DNA of 64,000 bases from Acidimicrobiia bacterium (GTDB lineage Bacteria; Actinomycetota; Acidimicrobiia; Acidimicrobiales; Poriferisodalaceae): positions 62,001-126,000 of the forward strand of contig JAJEFK010000044.1 in NCBI GenBank assembly GCA_022820505.1, read 5' to 3'. Of the stretch, positions 8,622-16,071 are shown in pieces (positions within the stretch are counted from its first letter, which is position 1; each line of letters opens with the position of its first letter). The notes beneath the pieces were generated by a model that saw only the letters and a program-made list of their open reading frames with translations, searched no databases and was not told where the DNA came from. The position numbers and the translations under genes are program-made.

Positions 8622-9352
8622 GTGCTCGCGGCCGCTACATCGCGCTGGAAGGGTTCGACGGCAGCGGCAAGTCGACGCAGGCCGAGATGCTGGCGTCGCA
8701 CCTCGATGCCGAGCTCACCCGCGAGCCGGGCGGCACGCCGCTCGGCGAGGCGCTGCGGGAGGTGCTGCTGCACGCTGCGCCCGATGAGGCGCCGTCGGCC
8801 CGGACCGAGGCGCTGCTGTTCAGCGCCGATCGGGCGCAGCACATCGCGACGGTGGTCTCGCCCGCCCTGAGTTCGGGCCGCGACGTTGTCACCGACCGCT
8901 CCTACGGCTCCACGCTGGCCTACCAGGGCTACGGACGGGGGTTGCCGCTCGACGAGCTGCGGGCCTTGATCGACTACGCCTGCCGTCGGCCCGCCGGTGC
9001 TTCCGACGAACTGCCTGACGTCGTCCTGCCCGACGTGGTGGTGCTGCTCGATGTGCCGCTCTCGGACTCCGACCGGCGCGTTCACCGGCTGGACCGGGTG
9101 GGCGGCGAGCAGATGTCGCTGCTCGAAGGCGACTCAGACGCCGAATCGGATGCCGACGAGCTCGAAGGTGACGGGCCCGACCGGCTGGAGGGCGAGGCGT
9201 TGGAATTCGCGCTGCGGGTGTGGCGCAGCTACCGCGAACTGTGCGACGCGGAACCCGATCGCTGGGTCCGTGTGGACGCCACCGGCAGCGTCGACGAAGT
9301 GGCAGCGCGTGTCATCGACGCAGTCGCCTCCCACCCCGCGATGGCGGGCTAG
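8618..9352 (+). CDS. tmk: Thymidylate kinase
   Basis: Phosphorylates dTMP to dTDP with ATP. The P-loop EGFDGSGKST is at residues 10-19, the substrate-binding REPGGTPLGEALR follows, and DVVTDRSYGSTLAYQG is the DRY-like motif. At 244 residues it is about 30 longer than usual: an acidic stretch (about residues 161-190, containing SLLEGDSDAESDADELEG) interrupts the region between the LID arginines and the DRLEGEALEF motif. The start was chosen at 8618 because it overlaps the preceding stop and begins the kinase fold directly. tmk-holB adjacency is common in bacteria. Confidence 0.95.
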   Translation: MSARGRYIALEGFDGSGKSTQAEMLASHLDAELTREPGGTPLGEALREVLLHAAPDEAPSARTEALLFSADRAQHIATVVSPALSSGRDVVTDRSYGSTLAYQGYGRGLPLDELRALIDYACRRPAGASDELPDVVLPDVVVLLDVPLSDSDRRVHRLDRVGGEQMSLLEGDSDAESDADELEGDGPDRLEGEALEFALRVWRSYRELCDAEPDRWVRVDATGSVDEVAARVIDAVASHPAMAG

Positions 9353-9362
9353 AGCGCTCGCC

Positions 9363-10667
9363 GTGGCCTCAGAATCCGGCGCGGACGAACCGAGGGATGC
9401 CTCCGGGCACGCCGCAGCCGAGCCAGCCCCGCTGTCGCTGTTCGACCTCGGCGACCCGCCGCCCGATCCACCTGACTCGCCCCTGCCCCAATCGTCCTCG
9501 CGGGTCGACGAGGCACCGGCGCAGCCCGACCTGTCGGTGCCAGCGGCGGCCGAGCCGGCGGCGGATGAGCTGCCGGTTCCGCACGCCCCGTCGCCGCTCG
9601 ACGAGCCGATCGCGGACGAGGCGCCGGTCGGCAACCTGCTCGATGGCATCGTGGGCCAGCCCGCAGCCGTTGAACGGCTGCAGGCAGCGCTGGCCTCGCC
9701 GCTGCCCGCCTACCTGTTCGTCGGCCCCGCAGGCGCCGGCCTGCGCGGCGCCGCATGCCGCTTCGCCGGCGAACTGCTGGCCGCCCGCAGCGCGACTCCC
9801 GAGCGTGAACGCCGTCTCGCGCTCGCTGAGCAGCACCCCGACCTGCTGGTGTTCGACCGCGTCGGTGCGGCCATGACGGCCGAGCAGGCTCGCGAGGCGG
9901 TGCGTGCCGCTGCGGTTGCGCCCGTCGCCGGCGAGCAGAAGGTCATCGTGCTCTGCGATGTTGACCGTGCCGCGCTCAGCGCGCCGATCCTGCTCAAGTC
10001 CGTCGAGGAACCGCCGCCGTCGTGCGTCTTCGTATTGCTCGCGGACGAAGTCAACCGGTCGATGGAGACGCTGGCCTCCCGCTGTGCACGTGTCGACTTC
10101 GAGGCGCTGGGCGATGCCGACCTGCAAGCGCTGCTCATGGCCGAGGGCATCGAGCAGGGTCGTGCCCGCTTCGCAGCAGCCGCTGCCGGCGGCTCGATCG
10201 ACCGTGCTCGGCTGCTGGCCTCCGACGACGACGCTGCCGTGCGCATCGAGACGTGGCGCGGCCTGCGGGGCACCTTGAACGGCACGGCATCCGCAGCGAT
10301 GGCAGCAGTGGATGCCGCGCTGGAGGCAGCCGAGCAGGCCGCCGCACCGCTCGAGGCCCGCCACGAGGCTGAACGCGCAGCAGCCGACGAGCAGGCCGAG
10401 CTGTACGGCACGAATGTGGGCCGCAGCTCGCTCGACGAGCGTCACCGGCGCGAGCTGCGCCGGGTGCGCACCGACGAGATCACGATGGGCTTGGCCGTGC
10501 TGGCAGCGCAGATCCGCGATGAAGCCGGCAACGGCGGCCTGCGTGCAGAATCGGCAGCGGGGCAGCTGGATGCCATCGGTGACGCCGCCGAGGCACTGCG
10601 CTTCAACGCCAACCAGCGCCTGGCGCTCAGCTGCCTGTTCATCCGCCTCGGCCTCTCGGGCCTGTAG
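9363..10667 (+). CDS. holB: DNA polymerase III subunit delta' (clamp-loader subunit)
   Basis: Clamp-loader AAA+ subunit that helps load the sliding clamp. The GTG at 9363, 10 bases after tmk, gives 434 residues. The first ~90 are a Pro/Ala/acid-rich low-complexity leader unlike the compact N-terminus of most delta' proteins. The AAA+ part begins at GIVGQPAAVERLQAAL. The P-loop is degenerate (GPAGAGLRG), as expected for delta', which does not hydrolyse ATP. Further landmarks are KVIVLCDVDRA, a sensor-like LLKSVEEPPPSCVFVLL and LASRCARVDF. Its place right after tmk supports the call. Confidence 0.88.
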   Translation: MASESGADEPRDASGHAAAEPAPLSLFDLGDPPPDPPDSPLPQSSSRVDEAPAQPDLSVPAAAEPAADELPVPHAPSPLDEPIADEAPVGNLLDGIVGQPAAVERLQAALASPLPAYLFVGPAGAGLRGAACRFAGELLAARSATPERERRLALAEQHPDLLVFDRVGAAMTAEQAREAVRAAAVAPVAGEQKVIVLCDVDRAALSAPILLKSVEEPPPSCVFVLLADEVNRSMETLASRCARVDFEALGDADLQALLMAEGIEQGRARFAAAAAGGSIDRARLLASDDDAAVRIETWRGLRGTLNGTASAAMAAVDAALEAAEQAAAPLEARHEAERAAADEQAELYGTNVGRSSLDERHRRELRRVRTDEITMGLAVLAAQIRDEAGNGGLRAESAAGQLDAIGDAAEALRFNANQRLALSCLFIRLGLSGL

Positions 10668-10705
10668 CGCTCCGCGCGCAACAGACGGCCGCCGGGGCGC
10701 CGGCG

Positions 10706-10777
10706 AGCCCGAGGTGGGGATTGAACCCACGACCTGCTCTTTACGAGAGAGCCGCTCTGCCACTGAGCTACTCGGGC
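10706..10777 (-). tRNA. tRNA-Thr(CGT)
   Basis: Reads on the minus strand as a full cloverleaf of 72 nt: acceptor GCCCGAG/CTCGGGC, D-stem GCTC/GAGC, anticodon stem GCTCT/AGAGC with loop CTCGTAA (anticodon CGT), T-stem GTGGG/CCCAC with loop TTCAATC, discriminator T. CCA is not encoded. It decodes ACG and lies between the + strand genes holB and a small membrane protein gene. Confidence 0.96.
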
Positions 10778-10855
10778 AACGGGCGGCTCACGGTAGCAGC
10801 GGCAGGTCGCCCTCCCGATGGGGTTCTGGAGCAGTCGACCACTACTATCTGCGCC

Positions 10856-10990
10856 ATGGAGCTCCTTGGCGCGCAGGTCTGGCACTACTGGTTGGCGGTC
10901 CCGCTGACCATCGTGACGGTGCTGACCGTTTTCAAGCTGGTCGCGGGCTACGTGCAGAAGGTGGTTGCGCCGCGGTACCCCAAGCGCTGA
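10856..10990 (+). CDS. Small single-pass membrane protein, unknown
   Basis: A 44-residue ORF (MELLGAQVWHYWLAVPLTIV at its start, ending PRYPKR) with one strong membrane helix at about residues 10-32 and a basic C-terminal tail, so probably N-out/C-in. It ends 8 bases before the GTG of the metalloprotease gene, which suggests co-transcription and a possible partner role. The ribosome-binding site is weak. I do not recognise a family. Support comes from the clear helix, the positive-inside tail and tight spacing. Confidence 0.55.
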   Translation: MELLGAQVWHYWLAVPLTIVTVLTVFKLVAGYVQKVVAPRYPKR

Positions 10991-10998
10991 GCCACACA

Positions 10999-12093
10999 GT
11001 GAGCGATCCCGCCGACGAGCACGTCGACTGGGAATTGGCGCGCCGCATCGCAGTGCGGGTCGCAGGCACCGAGCCGCTGTACCAGTCCTACCTCGCTGAG
11101 CCGCTGCGGCAGGACTTCGCCCGATTCGTGCCGGTTGCGGCCGAGCTGGTGGCCATCGAGACCGGGCTGGAGACGCCGGGCGAGGCGCACGCAGAGGTCA
11201 TCGACCGGACGGGCTGGATCGACGCCAACATCGCAGCGTTCCGGCGCCTGCTGCAGCCGCTGCTGGGCGCAGCGGCCGGCGCCGGCCGCACTGCCGAGAC
11301 CTCGCGGGTGACGCAGACGCTGGGAGCGGTGGAACTGGGCTCCGTGCTTGGCTGGATGTCCAAGCGGGTGCTCGGCCAATACGACCTGCTCTGGGCTTCA
11401 GACGACGAGACGGCGACAGCAGGCGACACCGTCTACTTCGTCGGCCCGAACATCCTGGTCACCGAGAAGCGGTACGCATTCGTCCCGGCGCAATTCCGCC
11501 TGTGGCTGGCGCTTCACGAGCTGACGCACCGTTCGCAGTTCACCGGCGTGCCGTGGCTGCGACCGCACTTCCTGCAACTGGTGAACGGGCTGGTCGACGA
11601 GGCCCAGCCCGATCCCGAGCGCGTGCGCGAATGCCTCCGCAACCTGATGTCCCTGCGTCGCAGCAGTACAGGACAGGACGGCCAGAACGGTCAAGACCTG
11701 CTGGGCGAAGGAGGCCTCGCCGCAGTGTTCGCCACCGACCACCAGCGCGATCTGATCGCCCAGGTGGGCGGCATGATGAGCTTGGTGGAAGGGCACGGCG
11801 ACGTCACGATGGCGCGAGCTGCCCGCGGGCACATCCCCGATGCCGACCGGTTTGCCGTGGTGATGCACCACCGGCGCCGCAATGTGCGCGGCATGGCGCG
11901 GCTGATCCAGCGCCTGCTGGGCATCGAGGCCAAGCTGGCGCAGTACCAGGCCGGCGAGGACTTCATTGCCCAGATCGAGGCCGAGCGCGGCCCGCGGGCG
12001 GTGGACAGGATCTGGGAACGCGTCGAGCATCTGCCGTCCATGGCGGAGATCCGCGACCCTCAAGCCTGGCTGGAGCGTGTCCCCGCGGCCTGA
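10999..12093 (+). CDS. DUF2342-type zinc-dependent metalloprotease
   Basis: Member of the actinobacterial family annotated as zinc-dependent metalloprotease or as coenzyme-F420-biosynthesis-associated protein; its real substrate is not established. The 364-residue protein carries ALHELTHRSQFTGVPWLRPH with a zinc-binding HExxH at its centre. Other family landmarks are VDWELARRIAVRVAG at the N-terminus, VYFVGPNI, and a later GMMSLVEGHGDVTM segment that supplies another His/Glu pair. GTG at 10999 was chosen as the first start giving the conserved N-terminus. It sits directly before tilS, the usual place in actinobacteria, and may overlap it. Confidence 0.88.
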   Translation: MSDPADEHVDWELARRIAVRVAGTEPLYQSYLAEPLRQDFARFVPVAAELVAIETGLETPGEAHAEVIDRTGWIDANIAAFRRLLQPLLGAAAGAGRTAETSRVTQTLGAVELGSVLGWMSKRVLGQYDLLWASDDETATAGDTVYFVGPNILVTEKRYAFVPAQFRLWLALHELTHRSQFTGVPWLRPHFLQLVNGLVDEAQPDPERVRECLRNLMSLRRSSTGQDGQNGQDLLGEGGLAAVFATDHQRDLIAQVGGMMSLVEGHGDVTMARAARGHIPDADRFAVVMHHRRRNVRGMARLIQRLLGIEAKLAQYQAGEDFIAQIEAERGPRAVDRIWERVEHLPSMAEIRDPQAWLERVPAA

Positions 12094-12121
12094 TCGCGCC
12101 GCCGGCCCCCGCTCGCCGCGG

Positions 12122-13081
12122 GTGACGGCCGCCGGCACCCCTTCCGCGCCGCCCAGCACCGCCAGCGACGCGTCACGGGGTTCGGACGAACTCGAACGCC
12201 TGGTGGAACGGTGCACGTTCGACGACATCGATCGCTCCGAGCTGGTGTGCGCAGTGTCGGGCGGCGCCGATTCGGCTGCGCTGCTGGTGCTTGCCTGCAG
12301 GTTCGCCCAGCGGAACGGCAGCCGGGTCACCGCAGTCCATGTCGATCACGGGCTGCGGGATGCGGGACCCGCAGAGGCGGCGAAGGTCGAAGCGCTGTGC
12401 GACCAGCTCGGGGCGGGCTTCAGTGCGAGGCACGTGAACCTCACGCCGGGGGCGAACCTGCAGGCGCGGGCTCGGGAGGCCCGCCATGCCGCGCTCGGCC
12501 CCGACGCACTGCTCGGTCATACGGCCGACGACCAAGCCGAGACGGTGTTGCTGCACCTGTTGCGCGGCGGCGCGCTCGATGCGCTCGCCGCCATGAGAGC
12601 CGACCGGCGGCCGCTGCTGGGGCTGCGGCGCAGCGAGACCGAGCGGGTCTGCGAGCTGGTCGGCTACGAGCCCGTCCGAGATCCATCCAACGCCGACCCT
12701 CGCTTCTGGCGCAGCCGTGTCCGTCACGAGGTGATCCCGCTGCTGTGCGACGTTGCCGGGCGTGACGTGGTGCCGTTGCTGGCCCGCGGATCCGGGCTGG
12801 CGGCTGCCGACGCCGACCTCCTCGACGTGTTGGCGGCCGACATCGATCCCACCAGTGCGTCCGAGTTGCGGAATGCGCCGGTGGCCCTGGCTAGGCGAGC
12901 CATCCGGGCGTGGCTGCGCACCGATCATCCGCCCGACGCCGGCACGGTCGAGCGGGTGCTCGAGGTGGCCAGGCACAGCCACCGCGCCACCGAGGTCGGC
13001 GGCGGGCGGCGGGTCAGCCGCTCGGCCGATCGGCTCCGACTCGAGCAAGCTGTTCCGCCATCGGAAACGCATAACCGCTAA
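12122..13081 (+). CDS. tilS: tRNA(Ile)-lysidine synthetase
   Basis: Modifies C34 of the CAU-anticodon tRNA-Ile to lysidine, which switches it from AUG to AUA decoding. The ATP pyrophosphatase P-loop AVSGGADSAAL is near residue 43, followed by VTAVHVDHGLRD and LLGHTADDQAETVLLHLLRGG, all diagnostic for TilS. The RDPSNADPRFWRSRVRHEV motif ends the catalytic domain. 319 residues, short because the C-terminal domain is reduced, as in other actinobacteria. Start is uncertain: GTG at 12122 is used, but an in-frame GTG at 12077 would overlap the metalloprotease gene by 17 bases and add 15 low-complexity residues. Confidence 0.93.
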   Translation: MTAAGTPSAPPSTASDASRGSDELERLVERCTFDDIDRSELVCAVSGGADSAALLVLACRFAQRNGSRVTAVHVDHGLRDAGPAEAAKVEALCDQLGAGFSARHVNLTPGANLQARAREARHAALGPDALLGHTADDQAETVLLHLLRGGALDALAAMRADRRPLLGLRRSETERVCELVGYEPVRDPSNADPRFWRSRVRHEVIPLLCDVAGRDVVPLLARGSGLAAADADLLDVLAADIDPTSASELRNAPVALARRAIRAWLRTDHPPDAGTVERVLEVARHSHRATEVGGGRRVSRSADRLRLEQAVPPSETHNR

Positions 13082-13092
13082 GTTCGGCTCAC

Positions 13093-13692
13093 GTGGCAGG
13101 GGCATCGGCTTCGGAGGAATCCCACAGCGACCTCGACTCGATGCTCGCCAGCGACCCCGCTGTCGGCGATGTGCTCGTGTCGGGTCCCGAGATCGCCGCA
13201 CGAGTGGCTGAGTTGGGCGCGCAGATCACCACCGACTACGCGGGCCGCCAGCCGCTGCTCGTGGCGGTGCTCAAGGGGGCGGTGATGTTCGCCTCCGATC
13301 TCAGCCGTGCCATCGACTTGCCGGTCGAGATGGACTTCATGGCCGTGTCGTCGTACGGGAGCAGCACCCGATCCAGCGGCGTCGTCCGCATTCTCAAGGA
13401 TCTCGACATCGACATCGCGGGGCGTGACGTGATCCTGGTGGAGGACATCGTGGAGAGCGGTCTCACGCTGTCGTACCTGCGTCGCAGCCTGCTGGCCCGC
13501 GGCCCTGCCAGCCTGGCGGTTTGCTCGCTGCTGACACGTGAGCACAACGGCAGCCTGAACGGGCTCGTCGACTACATCGGATTCCGCCTGCCGCCGGTGT
13601 GGGTGATCGGCTACGGGCTCGACCTGGCGCAGAAATATCGCAATCTGGCGGAGATCCGGGCGTACGACTCCTCGGCCGGCGACGGCAGCTAG
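13093..13692 (+). CDS. hpt: Hypoxanthine(-guanine) phosphoribosyltransferase
   Basis: Purine salvage enzyme that joins hypoxanthine or guanine to PRPP. The PRPP-binding motif VILVEDIVESGLT is at about residues 115-127, and LLVAVLKGAVMFASDL is the substrate-side loop. VDYIGFRLPPVWVIGYGLD, with the conserved FVVGYGLD-like ending, completes the fold. GTG at 13093 gives 199 residues; an in-frame ATG at 13141 would give 183, closer to most homologues, so the first 16 residues are uncertain. It follows tilS by 11 bases. ftsH, folE and folP, which commonly follow hpt in actinobacteria, are not here. Confidence 0.95.
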   Translation: MAGASASEESHSDLDSMLASDPAVGDVLVSGPEIAARVAELGAQITTDYAGRQPLLVAVLKGAVMFASDLSRAIDLPVEMDFMAVSSYGSSTRSSGVVRILKDLDIDIAGRDVILVEDIVESGLTLSYLRRSLLARGPASLAVCSLLTREHNGSLNGLVDYIGFRLPPVWVIGYGLDLAQKYRNLAEIRAYDSSAGDGS

Positions 13693-13800
13693 AGCTTGCT
13701 CGACAGCGCCGTGCACCGCCGGATCGGCACCGGTACATTCGGCGGCAGACGCGCACTGAGGCATGGCGAGCGTGTGCGACGCTCCGAGGGACGGCGAGCA

Positions 13801-14319
13801 ATGAGAGGGAAGTGGGCGGAGGGCATTCAGCCCCGCAACTTCAACTGGGTCGTCGCCGACCGCCTCGCAGTGTGCGAGCGTCCCGGCGGCTATGGCGCCA
13901 GCCACCGGCGCGTCCGCCGCCAGGAAGAGATCATCTGGCTGCGCCGCAACGAGTTCGACATCGTTGTGTCGCTGATCTCGGCGCCGCACAACCTGCACAA
14001 CTACGACGAGCTGGACATGCCCTACCTGCACCGGCCGTGGCCCGCTTTCGACGACTTGGGCGAGTACCTGAAGTCGGTCCACGACGACCTGGAGCGGCTG
14101 GCAGGCGAGCGCAAGCGCGTCATCCTGCACAAGGAGCGGGTCGGCGAGGACGTGTGCGGGTTCGTGGCGTCGTACCTGTTGCTGTCGGGCAAGGTGCCCA
14201 CCGGTCCCCAGGCCACGGCCATCACCGAGCGGATCTTCGGCCAGCGAGTCGGCCCTGAGGGGCGGCGTGTGGTCGACGTGGCGTTGAGCATCCTCCCCGG
14301 CCAGGGCACAACGAGCTGA
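13801..14319 (+). CDS. Dual-specificity-phosphatase-like protein lacking catalytic residues
   Basis: 172 residues starting at ATG 13801. The layout matches small tyrosine/dual-specificity phosphatases: NFNWVVADRLAVCERPGG at the N-terminus, a strand-loop FDIVVSLISAP, YLHRPWPAFDDLGEYLKSV, then VILHKERVGEDVCGFVASYLL, which aligns with the HCxxxxxR phosphate-binding loop and its following helix. In that loop the catalytic Cys is Lys111 and the Arg is Asp117, so hydrolysis by the usual mechanism is impossible. It may bind a phosphorylated ligand or regulate. Assignment rests on motif alignment by eye. It sits between hpt and folB, 8 bases before the latter, so it is probably co-expressed with folate genes. 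Confidence 0.6.
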   Translation: MRGKWAEGIQPRNFNWVVADRLAVCERPGGYGASHRRVRRQEEIIWLRRNEFDIVVSLISAPHNLHNYDELDMPYLHRPWPAFDDLGEYLKSVHDDLERLAGERKRVILHKERVGEDVCGFVASYLLLSGKVPTGPQATAITERIFGQRVGPEGRRVVDVALSILPGQGTTS

Positions 14320-14327
14320 GCCCTGCA

Positions 14328-14732
14328 GTGACGGCACCAGACCGCCGTGTCGATGATGCAGTCGCCACGAGCGACGATCGCATTGAGCTCCGCGATTTGC
14401 GGGTGACGTGCGTGATCGGGGCGCTGGCGCATGAGCGCACCGCGCCGCAGCCGCTCAGCATCGACATCGATCTCTGCGCCGATCTGAGCCAAGCGGGCAC
14501 CACCGACGACCTGAGCCTCACCATCGACTACGGCGCCGTGTGCGACCGAATCGTGGCCCTGTGCGAACAGGCTCAGCCGCAGCTGCTCGAACGGCTGGCC
14601 GAGCTGATCGCCGCGGAGCTGTGCGGCATCGAGGCCGTCACCGCTGCCACGGTCGCGGTGACCAAGCTCCGCCCGCCCGTCGCGGCCGACCTCGGCACCA
14701 GCGGCGTGCGCATCACCCGTCGCCCGGCGTAA
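14328..14732 (+). CDS. folB: Dihydroneopterin aldolase
   Basis: Folate pathway enzyme converting 7,8-dihydroneopterin to 6-hydroxymethyl-dihydropterin and glycolaldehyde. 134 residues from GTG 14328. The IELRDLRVTCVIGALAHER stretch is the usual FolB N-terminus (motif R-x-x-x-x-x-G-x-x-x-E), DDLSLTIDYGAV contains the conserved DY substrate site, and LLERLAELIA carries the catalytic-helix Glu. The C-terminal VTKLRPPVAADLGTSGVRI matches the KP(xx)-containing end. It lies 27 bases before folK, the next enzyme of the pathway. Confidence 0.95.
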   Translation: MTAPDRRVDDAVATSDDRIELRDLRVTCVIGALAHERTAPQPLSIDIDLCADLSQAGTTDDLSLTIDYGAVCDRIVALCEQAQPQLLERLAELIAAELCGIEAVTAATVAVTKLRPPVAADLGTSGVRITRRPA

Positions 14733-14759
14733 GCCGGCCTGCCGGGGGAACCTGAGCCG

Positions 14760-15260
14760 GTGAGCCAGCCCAGCGTGCGGGCCTTTGTGGGGCTGGGCGC
14801 GAACATCGGCAATCCCGCGGCACAACTGGCCGACGCCCTCGAAGCACTGGATGCCGCAGGCGTGCTTGTGGCCGTGTCGGGCGTGTACCGCAGCGCGCCG
14901 ATCGGCCCCGAACAGCCGGAGTTCCTGAACCTCGTGGCCGAGCTGTCGGTACCCGACGGCCCCTACGAGCTGCTGGCCCGCTGCCAAGCCCTTGAAGCCG
15001 CGGCACAGCGGGTGCGCCGTGAGCGCTGGGGCCCACGCACGCTCGACGTCGACGTGCTGCTGTTCGGCGAGGTGGAGATGCATGACCCCGAGCTGCAGAT
15101 CCCGCACCCCCGCCTGCGTGAGCGCCGGTTCGTGCTCGACCCCCTCGCAGAGCTGGCACCCGAGCTGGTCACCCTCGGCCAACTGGCAGCAGTCGCCGAC
15201 CAAGACTGCGAGTACGTCGGCACTGTCGAATTGCTGTACCAGCTCGCCGCCTCGCCGTAG
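14760..15260 (+). CDS. folK: 2-amino-4-hydroxy-6-hydroxymethyldihydropteridine pyrophosphokinase
   Basis: Transfers pyrophosphate from ATP to hydroxymethyl-dihydropterin before the FolP step. 166 residues from GTG 14760. Motifs in order: FVGLGANIGNP, VSGVYRSAPIGPEQPEFLNLV, the metal-binding WGPRTLDVDVLLFG, and IPHPRLRERRFVLDPLAEL. These are the canonical HPPK features. It directly follows folB. The matching folP is at 18.5-19.4 kb on the opposite strand, so the usual fol cluster is split here. It converges with the thioesterase gene on the minus strand, with 11 bases between. Confidence 0.97.
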   Translation: MSQPSVRAFVGLGANIGNPAAQLADALEALDAAGVLVAVSGVYRSAPIGPEQPEFLNLVAELSVPDGPYELLARCQALEAAAQRVRRERWGPRTLDVDVLLFGEVEMHDPELQIPHPRLRERRFVLDPLAELAPELVTLGQLAAVADQDCEYVGTVELLYQLAASP

Positions 15261-15271
15261 CAACGGCAGGA

Positions 15272-15973
15272 CTAGCCCTCGGGGATCGGCGGCGCGTCGG
15301 CCCGCAGGATGAACAGGCCCTCGGCGTTGACGCACAGGCCCTCGGGCCCGTGAACCTCGGCGTGCTGCACGATCTTGCGGCCCGACGTGCTCTCGATCCA
15401 CGCCCGCAGACGCAGCGGCACGCCCAGCGGGGTCGCGGCACGGTAATGAACGGTGAGCCGGCCGGTATAGGCCTGCCGGCCCCGCATGCGGTTCAGCGCC
15501 CCCATCAGCTCGTCGATGACGAGCGCCACCACGCCGCCGTGGGTGCGCTCGGGCGGCCCGGCGAACATGGGGTCCACCACCGCCTCGCCGGTGACGGAGT
15601 CGTCGGACTCCTTGAAGTACCGCACGTTCACTGAAGCCGGATGCAGCGTGCCGCCGCCGATCGAGAACGGGTCGAACTCGATCTCGTCGCCGGGTTCGAG
15701 CGGCAGCGGGAAGTACTGCCCCTCGTAGATCTCGCGGAGATACGGCCGCGAGAGCATGTCGTCGATCTTCACCCGCAGCGTGCCCTGCTCCAGCCGCGCC
15801 GCGGTGGCCTCGACGGTGGCGGTGATCTCGTCGAGCACCTCGTCGTCGACCCGCCGGTTCGCCAGCGCCTGGTTCAGCCGCCGCATCGCGGCAGCCGCTC
15901 GCTCGACCGCGCTCCAGTCGTGACCGGGCTCGACCGTGGCGCTGAGATCGCTCGGCGAGTCGTGCTCGGTCAC
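15272..15973 (-). CDS. PaaI/4HBT-type acyl-CoA thioesterase
   Basis: Hotdog-fold protein of 233 residues, expected to hydrolyse an acyl-CoA thioester. The hotdog domain is in the C-terminal half: MFAGPPERTHGGVVALVIDE with the central helix, then YTGRLTVHYRAATPLGVPL, typical of the PaaI family. About 110 N-terminal residues form a helical, acid-rich extension that is longer than in PaaI itself but seen in actinobacterial homologues. The start is GTG at 15973; upstream in-frame codons give only low-complexity sequence. It is divergent from an acyl-CoA dehydrogenase gene, 98 bases away, which fits a role in acyl-CoA turnover. The exact substrate is unknown. Confidence 0.8.
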   Translation of the reverse strand: MTEHDSPSDLSATVEPGHDWSAVERAAAAMRRLNQALANRRVDDEVLDEITATVEATAARLEQGTLRVKIDDMLSRPYLREIYEGQYFPLPLEPGDEIEFDPFSIGGGTLHPASVNVRYFKESDDSVTGEAVVDPMFAGPPERTHGGVVALVIDELMGALNRMRGRQAYTGRLTVHYRAATPLGVPLRLRAWIESTSGRKIVQHAEVHGPEGLCVNAEGLFILRADAPPIPEG

Positions 15974-16071
15974 GGGCCGAGACGCTATCTGTGCGGCATC
16001 TGTGCAGCCCCGACGCCTGCCCGCCGCGACCGGCCGTGGCTCGCCGCAGCGCGGCGGCATACGCTCGCCTC

